A stretch of DNA of 64,000 nt from positions 159,837-223,836 of the IMG/VR virus record IMGVR_UViG_3300040801_002079. One strand, 5' to 3'. Origin of the DNA: a virus. Of the stretch, positions 24,750-33,537 are shown piece by piece. Each line of letters opens with the position of its first letter. The stretch's first letter is position 1. The translations under genes were made by a program, and so were the position numbers. Below the pieces are notes generated by a model. That model had not been told where the DNA came from, did not search any database, and saw nothing but the letters and a program-made list of their open reading frames with translations.

Positions 24750-26256
24750 CTGAAATGCCTTTATATTTTATTATATGTTTATGGTCTATAGTATGCCCTT
24801 CTTCTTTATAAAATGCAATACGTTCTCGTATATGTTTTTCCGAATAATATAAGTTGGAATAAATGTCATAAACATTTACCACATCCTTATCATCTGCCTT
24901 CCTCAATCCACGCCCAAGTGTTTGAATAACTCGAACAAAACTCTTTCCAGCATCGACCATAAAAATATTGAAAATTCTTTTAATATTTAATCCAACTGCT
25001 GCCAAACCATATGTTGTAATCATGATCACATCATCTCTTTCGGCAAACATGTTGAATTGTTCTTTTCTAACTTTTGTATTTTTGTCACCGTATATAAAAA
25101 CAGAACCCGGAATCATTTCTTCCAACAGGGTTCCTTGTTTCTTAGTGTTAACTAAGATCACAGAGTTCCCGGATTGTTCAGTTTTTGCTTTAACAAATTC
25201 AGAAATAAACAAATTTCTCTCATAATTTTTGGATAAGTATCCTCGCTCATTAGCAAATTCAGGATACAATGCTTTCTTATATTCAGAAAATGTTAGAGGC
25301 TTAGGGAATTTTTTACTAGGTTTAAAATTCTCCAAATATATATCATAATCCGGACGCAAATCTTCATCCAGTCCAAGTACGGTTAACACCATCGTGGATA
25401 ACCATCCTTGATCAATTAATTCCTTAGCGGGAATCTCATAAAGTATTTGCCCCAATGAGCAACGCAAAGTGCGAAGATCACATGGATGTGGAGGAAATGT
25501 TCCGGTCATGCCCGTCTTCACATAACAATTGCTTCCATATTCATTTAGAATTTTATTAGCTTGTGATATGAAATTTTTACCACCATGACATTCATCCATT
25601 ATTATATGCTTATACTTGCGAACAAAGTCTTCTTGATTCATTAGAGTTTGCCATGTACTGACAACCACAGGATGATCTATATCTTTTTTAGAATCTCCCC
25701 AGAGACCAACATCTTTACTGAATTCATTAAACTCAAGAACAGTCTGGTAAATCAAATCTGTCGTGGGAACAATTATCAATGTTTCAAGTCCACAATGTGT
25801 ATAGTACAGATCATGCAGAACCCAACAGCATACCGTCTTACCGGCACCTGTTCCACCTTTAATCATTCCACCATTGTTCTGAGTTAATGCGTTTATTGCA
25901 TTTACCTGATGATCGCCCAGTGTCCATCCAAAATCAGCAAGATAATGTTTATCAATTTTAGGCACATTGAGTGAGATTTTATCTCTGGTATCTATAATTG
26001 ATATTTCATATCCGAAATCCTTTATTATGGGAATAATATCAGGTAAGAGGTTGATGCAGACTTTACCATTTTTCGTAAAGAATCGGTGATAACCATCCCA
26101 TATCTTAGCTTTATATTTCGGGTTAAAAAAGTAGTTAGGTGTTTGCAGTTTAAAAGCGTCACATATAGCAGCATATTCACCGGGACCTAGCCCGATGACA
26201 ACTGCGTCTACTTCATTTAATAATTTTATCTTTGCTTCTTTTTTTATTGTCTGCAT
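24736..26256 (-). CDS. uvsW: UvsW-like SF2 helicase
   Basis: The 506-residue protein carries superfamily 2 motifs: Walker A GGTGAGKT (134-141), DECH (221-224), a TGTFPP segment after it (motif III-like), and late motifs around TLGRGLRK (motif VI). T4 UvsW unwinds R-loops and branched DNA and switches replication from origin to recombination mode. It lies next to UvsY and near UvsX, forming a recombination block. The ATG is 2 nt after the UvsY stop. Confidence 0.85.
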   Translation of the reverse strand: MQTIKKEAKIKLLNEVDAVVIGLGPGEYAAICDAFKLQTPNYFFNPKYKAKIWDGYHRFFTKNGKVCINLLPDIIPIIKDFGYEISIIDTRDKISLNVPKIDKHYLADFGWTLGDHQVNAINALTQNNGGMIKGGTGAGKTVCCWVLHDLYYTHCGLETLIIVPTTDLIYQTVLEFNEFSKDVGLWGDSKKDIDHPVVVSTWQTLMNQEDFVRKYKHIIMDECHGGKNFISQANKILNEYGSNCYVKTGMTGTFPPHPCDLRTLRCSLGQILYEIPAKELIDQGWLSTMVLTVLGLDEDLRPDYDIYLENFKPSKKFPKPLTFSEYKKALYPEFANERGYLSKNYERNLFISEFVKAKTEQSGNSVILVNTKKQGTLLEEMIPGSVFIYGDKNTKVRKEQFNMFAERDDVIMITTYGLAAVGLNIKRIFNIFMVDAGKSFVRVIQTLGRGLRKADDKDVVNVYDIYSNLYYSEKHIRERIAFYKEEGHTIDHKHIIKYKGISDDST

Positions 26257-26257
26257 A

Positions 26258-26737
26258 TTATATGCTCATGATAATATCTTGAGCTTCGAGTTCTATCATT
26301 TTCAAATAATTGTTTAATGTGTAGGAACGCTGACGGAATTGCTTACCAACAACATCAGCCCTCTCTCTCAATTCCGATATCTCTAATCGTAAGCGCCTTA
26401 ACTCTATGTATTTCTTATTGCCCGATATTAGACGCTTTATCGCTGTTTCCGAATGATTGTAACCAGACTGCTGCTTAATAGACGTATAGATTTCTTCTTC
26501 TCGTTCATCCAGTTTAATATCGAAATATGTTAACAGTGTGTCCAGATCAACGCGGATTTGATCATAGTATGCGGCCCATGAGTCCTGCTCAATTAATGCA
26601 TTTGCAATGTTCTTTCCATCTATCTTTAAAGTATCTTCCCATCCCTTTAGCTTATTTTCGTATTTAATCAAAAAGTCACCCAAGGCTTTGTAATCAATGT
26701 CGCCATTATCATGGGTTATCATGTTAACAGTACTCAT
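26258..26737 (-). CDS. uvsY: UvsY-like recombination mediator
   Basis: The 159-residue helical protein shows the UvsY plan: WEDTLKIDGKNIANALIEQ, then a Y-x-x-Y region, SGNKKYIELRRL and a C-terminal helix ending before EAQDI. T4 UvsY loads UvsX onto gp32-coated DNA. The position between UvsX and UvsW supports this. The start shares an ATGA overlap with the gene upstream, preceded by AGAGGGGA. Confidence 0.65.
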   Translation of the reverse strand: MSTVNMITHDNGDIDYKALGDFLIKYENKLKGWEDTLKIDGKNIANALIEQDSWAAYYDQIRVDLDTLLTYFDIKLDEREEEIYTSIKQQSGYNHSETAIKRLISGNKKYIELRRLRLEISELRERADVVGKQFRQRSYTLNNYLKMIELEAQDIIMSI

Positions 26738-27324
26738 GATTTCCCCTCTGGTCTTAATAACATGAGTTGCTTTATCTGATCTTCATCTAAATCCATGTCA
26801 GTTAAATCAAAACCCTCATATTCAATTTTCTTAGGCTGATTCTCCTTTGGCGTAGATTTAGGGGTTGGGATTTTAACCCCATCTTTAAAGCATTCAAAAT
26901 ATTTCTTTAGAAATGCATCATCTGCAACCATTAGGTCCATCTCTTCTTGACTAGAAGAAAGAACAAGATCACTATATTCTTTAACAAATTTTACCAAGCC
27001 ATCAAAATCAGCGTCATCAACCAGCATTAACGGTAGAATTACCCTCATGTGTGTGACATAATTGTTTACATTGCTTGCGTCAATGTAAACAACGTCTTCG
27101 TTTTCTCCACGCATGATGGTGCCTTCCCTATACTTTGCTGCACCAATTAAGTCTATAAGTGCGTTATTGTTCCTATGGAAGTCAACGTTAATCCACTCTG
27201 CCGTCATCTCATCATGACACATATCCTTGAAAACTTCATCGAACACAACCGAATAGTCCGATAATATATTAACGGTTTCATCGATTGCGTGTTGATTGCG
27301 TTTAGCAATTTTGGCAGCTAATGA
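26734..27324 (-). CDS. Hypothetical protein between uvsX and uvsY
   Basis: The 196-residue protein is not recognised. The middle is hydrophobic (VILPLMLVDDADFDGLVKFV) and the end acidic (DLTDMDLDEDQIKQL). I chose ATG 27324, 4 nt after the uvsX stop, over a longer frame beginning at 27378 inside uvsX. Its place suggests a recombination or replication role such as an accessory or head-assembly chaperone, but nothing in the sequence proves this. Confidence 0.5.
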   Translation of the reverse strand, partial: SLAAKIAKRNQHAIDETVNILSDYSVVFDEVFKDMCHDEMTAEWINVDFHRNNNALIDLIGAAKYREGTIMRGENEDVVYIDASNVNNYVTHMRVILPLMLVDDADFDGLVKFVKEYSDLVLSSSQEEMDLMVADDAFLKKYFECFKDGVKIPTPKSTPKENQPKKIEYEGFDLTDMDLDEDQIKQLMLLRPEGKS

Positions 27325-27328
27325 CATA

Positions 27329-28366
27329 TTAATCGGATTTATCCAAGTCTTCGGTTGGGATTTCATATTCCAGAACATCGTCTATTGCCTTAACTTCTTT
27401 AAAGATAGCATCCTTATACTCATCAAGATTTTTTCTCTGAAATTTATTTTCACCGAATGTATACCACGCTCCACTTCTCGTAACAACGCCTAGTGCTTCC
27501 GCAGCTTCAAGTATACCAGAATACCAATCCATTCCCGTTTCATACGGAACTTCAATGATACACTTTTGAAACGGCTTAGTAAGCCTAGTTTTTGCCCCAA
27601 ACGCTTCCAGAATAATACCTTCGAATTTGTTTGTCATATTATCCTTTAGCAGACGGTTCGTTAGCATTACAATCTGCGTATATGCGAATTTCAACGAGTG
27701 GGTTATTTTTTCAGGCTCACGCTTATTCGTATAAGAATCCTGATTCTGATATGTTTGCTTGGTTGCCACAACCCCCATGCGATGCTTTCTAATGCGATGC
27801 ATGATTATTGACTGGAAACTCTTAAGCTGCTTAGCCTGTTGTCCCATATCAGCGGGGTTTTCTCCCTTTTTCCCTTTCTCAGCTTGTGTATCGGTTTTTA
27901 ATTCATCAAGAGAATCGATGCATATGAGGTATGGAATCTGTTCACTCTTTGGTGCCTTTTCATATTCATTAAAGAATGTAGCCAAAACTTTAGTTGCTGT
28001 GGCAATAGAATCAACGCCGTTATACGAGTAGTATGGATTGTCAACATCCACGCCAATCTTGCGCATATATTCATTATCCAGTGCATGTTCGGAATCAATA
28101 ATGAAAACGCCATAACCTTTTTTCAAAACTTCCCTAGCGGCATTTCCAATTAGGAAACTTTTTCCAGTACCGGACCCACCGCCAATCATGGTCATTCGCT
28201 GTTCAGGATATCCCCCATCATACTTGCCAGATATAATTCTGTTAAGAATGCAACTTCCAGTATCAAAGAAATATTCGGGTGGATTAAGTGCATCTGAAAC
28301 GTCATCCATTTTATCTGTTTGCTTTTTAACCTTCTGCAAAAAAGAAGGTATCTTTTTATCAGTCAT
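27329..28366 (-). CDS. uvsX: UvsX recombinase (RecA-like)
   Basis: The 345-residue RecA-family protein has Walker A GGGSGTGKS (62-70), a Walker B-like strand ICIDSLDEL, FIIDSEHAL, and an L2-like region before VVATKQTYQNQ. T4 UvsX forms filaments on ssDNA for strand exchange and replication restart. GGAG lies before the ATG, and a rho-independent terminator separates it from gp32. Confidence 0.9.
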   Translation of the reverse strand: MTDKKIPSFLQKVKKQTDKMDDVSDALNPPEYFFDTGSCILNRIISGKYDGGYPEQRMTMIGGGSGTGKSFLIGNAAREVLKKGYGVFIIDSEHALDNEYMRKIGVDVDNPYYSYNGVDSIATATKVLATFFNEYEKAPKSEQIPYLICIDSLDELKTDTQAEKGKKGENPADMGQQAKQLKSFQSIIMHRIRKHRMGVVATKQTYQNQDSYTNKREPEKITHSLKFAYTQIVMLTNRLLKDNMTNKFEGIILEAFGAKTRLTKPFQKCIIEVPYETGMDWYSGILEAAEALGVVTRSGAWYTFGENKFQRKNLDEYKDAIFKEVKAIDDVLEYEIPTEDLDKSD

Positions 28367-28389
28367 CTATATTACACTCCATGTTAAAA

Positions 28390-28441
28390 ATGAAAGGGCG
28401 GGAAGGAGAGCAACATGAACCATAAAACCTCCCCGCCCCTT
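28390..28441 (-). terminator. Rho-independent terminator after gene 32
   Basis: On the minus strand a G/C-rich arm GGGCGGGGAGG and its complement CTCCTTCCCGCCC flank a loop of about 20 nt and are followed by TTTCATTTTT. It would separate abundant gp32 mRNA from uvsX. Confidence 0.8.
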
Positions 28442-28454
28442 CTTAGAGGCGGAT

Positions 28455-29456
28455 TTAGCCTCTATTTCTATTCAAAATTCCAGCAATTAAATCTTCATCT
28501 GGAACCGAATCAGAGCTTTCTGGCTCTGCTTTAGGCGCAGGAGCTTCAGCCTGAGGTGCCGCAGCTTCCTCTACAGGAGCAGGGGCTGGGGCTTCAGTGG
28601 TTGAAGCTGCCTTTGCTGCCTGTATCGCATCTGCTGCCGATGTAGCTGTGGTTTCTGCATCAGTGGTTGAAGCAGCGTTTGACCCCTGCTGAGGGCCATA
28701 CTTGAATTCAGCAACACCAAGATGTGCATCAAGATAGTTTTGAACCTTTTCAAGTGGTGGACGCTCTGGGAGCAATTCACTCAAATCCATTAATTCCAAA
28801 TTCTCTGCGTATTCAGCAGGGATATCAGATGGACCCGAAGTAATTCGACTAAAAGCATAGCTACTATAGGTCTTATCACCATCTCCTGCCATTTTGCGCT
28901 TCTTGATTGTAAATTCAAATGCGCAAATGGGCTTCAATGAATCTTCAGCAGGAAGTTCAGCAAGACTTTCATCAAGTGCATCCTGAAGTTGCTTGCCAAA
29001 CGTGGTAGTGCAAACCCGTCCAGTAAAGTCAACATCGTTGCCGTCTTCATCCTTAACGTTAAGAGGATCACTAATAACCAAAACCTTTACAAACGAGGTC
29101 TTGTTTCTCCAGTAATACCGGCCCTTATCCTTATCGTTATCACGATAATAGCGCTGAGATAAATCACAAATGGGACAATCTTCTGCATTCCCAAAAGTCT
29201 TGGGACAGGTAACTCTGCGTTCCTCACCATCAATCATGAGGCGATGGTACATGCTGTTAACCATGTAAGTCAGGGGATTATCATAATTTGCATCAGGTAA
29301 AATGCGAACAACTGCCTGTGCGCCATCATCCATTTCCCAGAAAGGGAAGAAATTCTTATCGACTGTTCTTTTATAACTTTCTTGAGCCTGTTTCTGCTCA
29401 GCCATTCGACGCTTGATATCAGCAACCGAAGGGACTTTATCCATATTAAATGTCAT
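28455..29456 (-). CDS. 32: Single-stranded DNA-binding protein (gp32-like)
   Basis: The 333-residue protein contains the gp32 zinc site H71, C84, C94, C97 (CPKTFGNAEDCPIC) inside the OB-fold core. A disordered Ala/Pro-rich linker and acidic C-terminal tail (SDSVPDEDL) follow, the part that recruits replication partners in T4. It coats ssDNA and organises replication and recombination. It has its own sigma70-type promoter, an AT-rich leader with repeated TAGTTA, AGGAGA before the ATG and a strong terminator, consistent with high, separately regulated expression. Confidence 0.92.
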   Translation of the reverse strand: MTFNMDKVPSVADIKRRMAEQKQAQESYKRTVDKNFFPFWEMDDGAQAVVRILPDANYDNPLTYMVNSMYHRLMIDGEERRVTCPKTFGNAEDCPICDLSQRYYRDNDKDKGRYYWRNKTSFVKVLVISDPLNVKDEDGNDVDFTGRVCTTTFGKQLQDALDESLAELPAEDSLKPICAFEFTIKKRKMAGDGDKTYSSYAFSRITSGPSDIPAEYAENLELMDLSELLPERPPLEKVQNYLDAHLGVAEFKYGPQQGSNAASTTDAETTATSAADAIQAAKAASTTEAPAPAPVEEAAAPQAEAPAPKAEPESSDSVPDEDLIAGILNRNRG

Positions 29457-29535
29457 AATCTTGTCTCCTTGTAACTATTATAACTATTTCTAGCTAAAAC
29501 TAACTATATGTAAGTATCATTAATACTATGAAATG

Positions 29536-29563
29536 AGTATACCCATCCATAGAACATTGTCAA
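29536..29563 (-). promoter_or_regulatory. Sigma70-type promoter for gene 32
   Basis: On the minus strand TTGACA (29563-29558), a 16-nt spacer and TATACT (29541-29536). The leader of about 75 nt is AT-rich, with AGTAT-taatg-ATACT and several TAGTTA repeats; T4 gp32 represses its own mRNA at an AU-rich leader, so a similar control is possible. Confidence 0.7.
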
Positions 29564-29569
29564 GCACTT

Positions 29570-30121
29570 TTATCGGAAAATTTTACGTTTTATTTTCTGG
29601 AACCAACCAGCGGAAAAAACATTATCTTTTTCCAATTCATCCACCATACGAATCAAGTGCTTACAGACTCCTGATATTTCAGATGGATTAACGGGTGCTC
29701 TATCCGTTTTCTTCACATATGGCTTCGGTGGATCAGATGCTAGAGCATTATCACGTTGATTAAATGCAGCAAATCTATAATAGAAATCCAAGCATGTGCA
29801 ACTCACTTTTACATCAGATCGATTTTTATTTATCGGCTTAAAGTAATATTCTGTTCCGTCCGGAGAAATAATCTTAGACATGCCATTATCCCCCTCGTCT
29901 TTGAATACCACATTTTCAAAAACTATTCTGGTAATGTACTTACCATTTTTAGTTCTTGCTTCCGATTCAACCTCAAGATAATTATCATTAACGTAAGGTA
30001 TAAAAACCGTATTAGTAAGAGTAACGTCAGATGCCCTGTCACTTCGTCCCGGCATTTTACTGTCGGTAGATCGTAACAGTTTATTGTACGAAATCTCTAA
30101 TAATACATCATCCTTTGCCAT
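29570..30121 (-). CDS. SWIM-type zinc finger protein
   Basis: The 183-residue protein has CTC (C109-x-C111) followed about 40 residues later by CKH, a CxC...CxH SWIM-like zinc site, set in the pattern SCTCLDFYYRFAAFNQ...PYVKKT...NP...GVCKH. I recall similar unassigned phage proteins. A binding role with DNA or protein is likely. TATAAATA ends 6 nt before the ATG, without a Shine-Dalgarno sequence. Confidence 0.6.
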   Translation of the reverse strand: MAKDDVLLEISYNKLLRSTDSKMPGRSDRASDVTLTNTVFIPYVNDNYLEVESEARTKNGKYITRIVFENVVFKDEGDNGMSKIISPDGTEYYFKPINKNRSDVKVSCTCLDFYYRFAAFNQRDNALASDPPKPYVKKTDRAPVNPSEISGVCKHLIRMVDELEKDNVFSAGWFQKIKRKIFR

Positions 30122-30127
30122 ATAATC

Positions 30128-30135
30128 TATTTATA
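30128..30135 (-). promoter_or_regulatory. T4-type late promoter element TATAAATA
   Basis: Exact match overlapping the last codons of gene 17 and ending 6 nt before the ATG at 30121; transcription from it would be leaderless or nearly so. Confidence 0.5.
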
Positions 30136-31717
30136 CAATAAAGGGTAAACTGTCATCCGCATCTTCGACCATTTCAATGTCATCAACCGACCAGTCATCA
30201 GTGTCATCAACAGCTAAGGCATATAGCTTTTCATATGCCTGCTCATCATATTCCGCTAAATCATCAAGCACTCTTAGTATAATAAGGTATGCGGATATAC
30301 AGTCATCCGTTGAACCACTCTTTGCATTGTATGTTTTACCAGAACGGGCGAAGTTTTTCAACTCTTTTAGTAGCGTCATTGAATGTATTTTTAACTGTTT
30401 AGCCTCTATCAACATTTTCAGTTTATTGGCATACTTCAGCTTAACCGTATCAGTAGTGGTAAAACCAAATCGTGTTTTACCCTCTTCGTGAATCATCTCT
30501 GCTCGTTCCGGGAATTCTTCGTCAACACTATAGAGTGATATTATACCTTCACCAACGCCATTATTTTCAACGGAGAATAATATTTCACAATCGTTAGTGA
30601 TGAAGAATTGAATAATTTTTTTCATCAATGTGTATATTTCAGGTGAGCTAGTGTTGTTACTTCTAAATTCCATAACTTGCTCAAGAGATGGAAACTCTAC
30701 AATTTCAATAGTAGTGAAGTCCTTTCCTGTACCAGTTGAGGGGTCAACACCCATAAGGTATGTGCCACCAGCTTTTATCTGTGTAAAGAATGGGATTTCA
30801 TGAAGCTTAAATAGAACATTTGATGTACCCGCGTCAAGTATTTCCTTTTCACGCTCAATGACTATACGGTTGTCAAGTAGTGTTCCCTCGCCACCCAAGA
30901 ATTCACACTCATATTCTTGCAGCCATTTACGCTCACCAAGCAACGACATTTGACCCTGCTTAAACGCTTCATCTCTTCCGGGAGGCATATCCCATTTAAT
31001 CCACTTGGGAACAAACTTAAGCATTGTTTCTTGTGACCCCTGCATTGAATCTCCAAGCTCAGCCGTTCTCCATAGCTCTGCGAACTTATCAGAATCTCCA
31101 TTCGGCGTAGATGATATAATGCAGTCACCACCAGTTGACAGAGTGGGCAAGATAGCTGACCAGAACTCTTCCTGTACGTGCTGGGGAACGAAGGCAAACT
31201 CATCACAGTACAAGAGGGAGATTGATTTACCTCGTCCTGAGCTTTCTGAGGTCGTTTCAGCGGTTATAACACTCTTGTTTTCAAACCCACAAGTATGCTT
31301 ATTCCAATTCTTATCATCTATTCCGGGCTTGAGCCACTGGGGAAGCTCCTCATATGCGTTTTGAATCTTAGCAATAATTTCTTTAGCGTTAGCAGATTTG
31401 TTTGATGCAATTAGAATATTCTTATTAGGATAAAAAATTGCTTGATGCAAAATGAATGCGCCCGTAGTTTCTGTCTTTCCAGTCTGACGGGCACTTAATA
31501 AAATATTAAATCGGTTGTTTACATAGTTATCAAGAATTTCTTCTTGGTAATCATAGAGCTTAAAAAGTATTTGTCCATCAACGGGGTGCTTGATATAAAC
31601 ATAGTTTCTACAGAAATATTTTACATCCCTTTTACACTTGGCAATTTCAATTAGCATTTCAGGCGTATACTCGGTTTGAGTAAACGCCTTCTTCAATTTT
31701 GTATTTGACCTAGCCAT
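30131..31717 (-). CDS. 17: Terminase large subunit (gp17-like)
   Basis: The 528-residue packaging motor has an ATPase with Walker A SARQTGKT (75-82) and Walker B LLYCDEFAF (D172, E173). Its RNase H-like nuclease domain starts at GVDPSTGTGKD and includes VENNGVGEG and a late acidic DD (STDDCIS). It pumps DNA into proheads and cuts the concatemer. AAGGGAG precedes the ATG, with CATAAATA further up (31745-31752). The small subunit candidate is about 4 kb away, at 35476. Confidence 0.93.
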   Translation of the reverse strand: MARSNTKLKKAFTQTEYTPEMLIEIAKCKRDVKYFCRNYVYIKHPVDGQILFKLYDYQEEILDNYVNNRFNILLSARQTGKTETTGAFILHQAIFYPNKNILIASNKSANAKEIIAKIQNAYEELPQWLKPGIDDKNWNKHTCGFENKSVITAETTSESSGRGKSISLLYCDEFAFVPQHVQEEFWSAILPTLSTGGDCIISSTPNGDSDKFAELWRTAELGDSMQGSQETMLKFVPKWIKWDMPPGRDEAFKQGQMSLLGERKWLQEYECEFLGGEGTLLDNRIVIEREKEILDAGTSNVLFKLHEIPFFTQIKAGGTYLMGVDPSTGTGKDFTTIEIVEFPSLEQVMEFRSNNTSSPEIYTLMKKIIQFFITNDCEILFSVENNGVGEGIISLYSVDEEFPERAEMIHEEGKTRFGFTTTDTVKLKYANKLKMLIEAKQLKIHSMTLLKELKNFARSGKTYNAKSGSTDDCISAYLIILRVLDDLAEYDEQAYEKLYALAVDDTDDWSVDDIEMVEDADDSLPFIV

Positions 31718-31776
31718 CCTTGGCTCCCTTTTTAACCATAATTATATTTATGGCTGTAAAATTAGGGTGTTACGGT

Positions 31777-33480
31777 CTAAAAATCTCCCCTGAATTCCCC
31801 ATCAACAATATGAATGAGGGTTCTTGAACCATCTTCATAAATGATACAATGGGTGTGCATCCAACTACTTGGACCCTTAGCGTACTCAAGGTCACGCTTA
31901 GCACTAAGTCCAAGCTGATATGCACCTTCCTTAATTCCCGGAGTATGGGAGTGTCCAATTACAACTTTAGGTCCAATCTTAGAGAAAGATGTAATGGTGC
32001 CTTTGCCACCGGCAGTTCCATGATCACCATGATATCCAACTTCAATATCTTTAATCATGAAACTCTCATCTCTCTTTAAGAACCTAACGTTGTCTCGGTT
32101 GCTAAGACCCCGTTCACTTTCTGGATTGAAGCACCACCAAGCAAATGCATCAAATGTTTCAAACCCTGTTTCAGTCATTCTAACATTATCAAGTTGATGA
32201 TACTTCATATAGTAATAGAACTTTGAATTCTCTGGGTCGATCTTGGGATCACATTCCTTCAGCCATCGATCAAATGCTTCATCATGGTTAGAGCGAACAA
32301 TGATGGTCTGAGTCTCGGGAGAAACATGTCGATCAATATAATCTGCCGTTACTTGTAGCCCCCTCTCAACATTGTTTCTACCAAAGTGATGCTTACCATA
32401 GGCCAAGACATCATCACCCCTATGGTGGTGATTGCGTCGATAGAAATCATCAACATCATGCTTAACCTGATATTTTGGTCGCAAGAGTCCCATCATTGAA
32501 TTTTCACCAACATATGTTGCTCTTTCAACGTCCTCACAAATAAACTCGGCGTGTGAGTCACCCGTAATTAACGCTTCGACTCTCACCCCTGTTCGGTGAG
32601 AAGCTATGCCATAAAACGAATCTAAATCATAAAATCCACGCAACTTATGATTCCAATGTATATGGCGCATATGATGATGCCCATTACCATCAACTTCAAC
32701 TATAAGGGCAGCAAAACTATGATGAAACGCACCCTTATGACCAGCTTTAGAATCTGTGAAATTGGGGTGGGTTATGCTTCCCGTTGTTGACAGCAGTTTT
32801 GGTAACTTCTGACTGGGTGTTGCAATGCTTCGAAGTTCAATTTTGGGATGCCCAAACACACCCGATGATAGCCCAGTATAACTCTCAAATCCAACCAGTG
32901 GATTAATGGCAGTGGGCTGAATTTTAATGTGTCCCATATATTCAAAGGACTTAGCTAACTTCCTTGAATAATTGTGCAGGTATGGTTGCACACTGGGGTG
33001 CCACCATTCATCCTCTTGATTCTTGCTTGTCCATATGGATGTTGGGTTCCTATATCTCGTAGGGATAACCAGAAGTTCTGCGTCCATTATATTGCAATAA
33101 TTTAATATAGCTTTAAGGAAGTTTTCCTCAACAGGGGTCGCATTTTGCGCTGAAGTTATAATGTATCGCTTGTTAACTTCATATTCAGTAATTCTCTCGG
33201 GTATTCGCTTCTCCTGAAGAAGTTCAATTGTTTCCTCAAACTCATCCATTACATCGGCTGGAATATCAGACTCTCCTGATAATTCAAGAGCGTCTAGTAG
33301 AAGCCCCGTCCTATCAGAAATCTTGAGTCGCTTTCGCATAAGCGAATCGGGCTGCATTCCCAAATAACTTGCCAACTGTTCCCTACTAAGGCCAGCTTTA
33401 ATAGCTGCCTTATAGGTCGTTATAAATTTTAAGTTTGGGTCTAAATCGAACTTTTCCAATTCTAGTTGTAAATAATCCAT
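31777..33480 (-). CDS. Calcineurin-like metallophosphoesterase, T5 A1-like, with HTH
   Basis: The 567-residue protein has a helix-turn-helix near its N-terminus (TYKAAIKAGLSREQLASYLG). Its metallophosphoesterase motifs come in order: GDSH, SNHDE, GYHGDHG and GHSHTPG. The pattern resembles the A1 pre-early protein of phage T5, needed for host DNA breakdown and DNA transfer; this similarity is from memory. The ATG at 33480 has AAGGAG 7 nt upstream and is preferred to a start at 33516. A sigma70-type promoter at 33507-33534 suggests early expression, which fits a host takeover role. Alternatively a DNA repair nuclease. Confidence 0.6.
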   Translation of the reverse strand: MDYLQLELEKFDLDPNLKFITTYKAAIKAGLSREQLASYLGMQPDSLMRKRLKISDRTGLLLDALELSGESDIPADVMDEFEETIELLQEKRIPERITEYEVNKRYIITSAQNATPVEENFLKAILNYCNIMDAELLVIPTRYRNPTSIWTSKNQEDEWWHPSVQPYLHNYSRKLAKSFEYMGHIKIQPTAINPLVGFESYTGLSSGVFGHPKIELRSIATPSQKLPKLLSTTGSITHPNFTDSKAGHKGAFHHSFAALIVEVDGNGHHHMRHIHWNHKLRGFYDLDSFYGIASHRTGVRVEALITGDSHAEFICEDVERATYVGENSMMGLLRPKYQVKHDVDDFYRRNHHHRGDDVLAYGKHHFGRNNVERGLQVTADYIDRHVSPETQTIIVRSNHDEAFDRWLKECDPKIDPENSKFYYYMKYHQLDNVRMTETGFETFDAFAWWCFNPESERGLSNRDNVRFLKRDESFMIKDIEVGYHGDHGTAGGKGTITSFSKIGPKVVIGHSHTPGIKEGAYQLGLSAKRDLEYAKGPSSWMHTHCIIYEDGSRTLIHIVDGEFRGDF

Positions 33481-33506
33481 TGAGTTATACTCCTTGCATT
33501 TTGTGC

Positions 33507-33534
33507 ATAATAACACGCATTTATATTATGTCAA
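33507..33534 (-). promoter_or_regulatory. Sigma70-type promoter for the metallophosphoesterase
   Basis: On the minus strand TTGACA (33534-33529), a 16-nt spacer and TATTAT (33512-33507), about 27 nt before the ATG at 33480. A TATAAATG within the spacer resembles the late element. Confidence 0.6.
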
Positions 33535-33537
33535 GGA

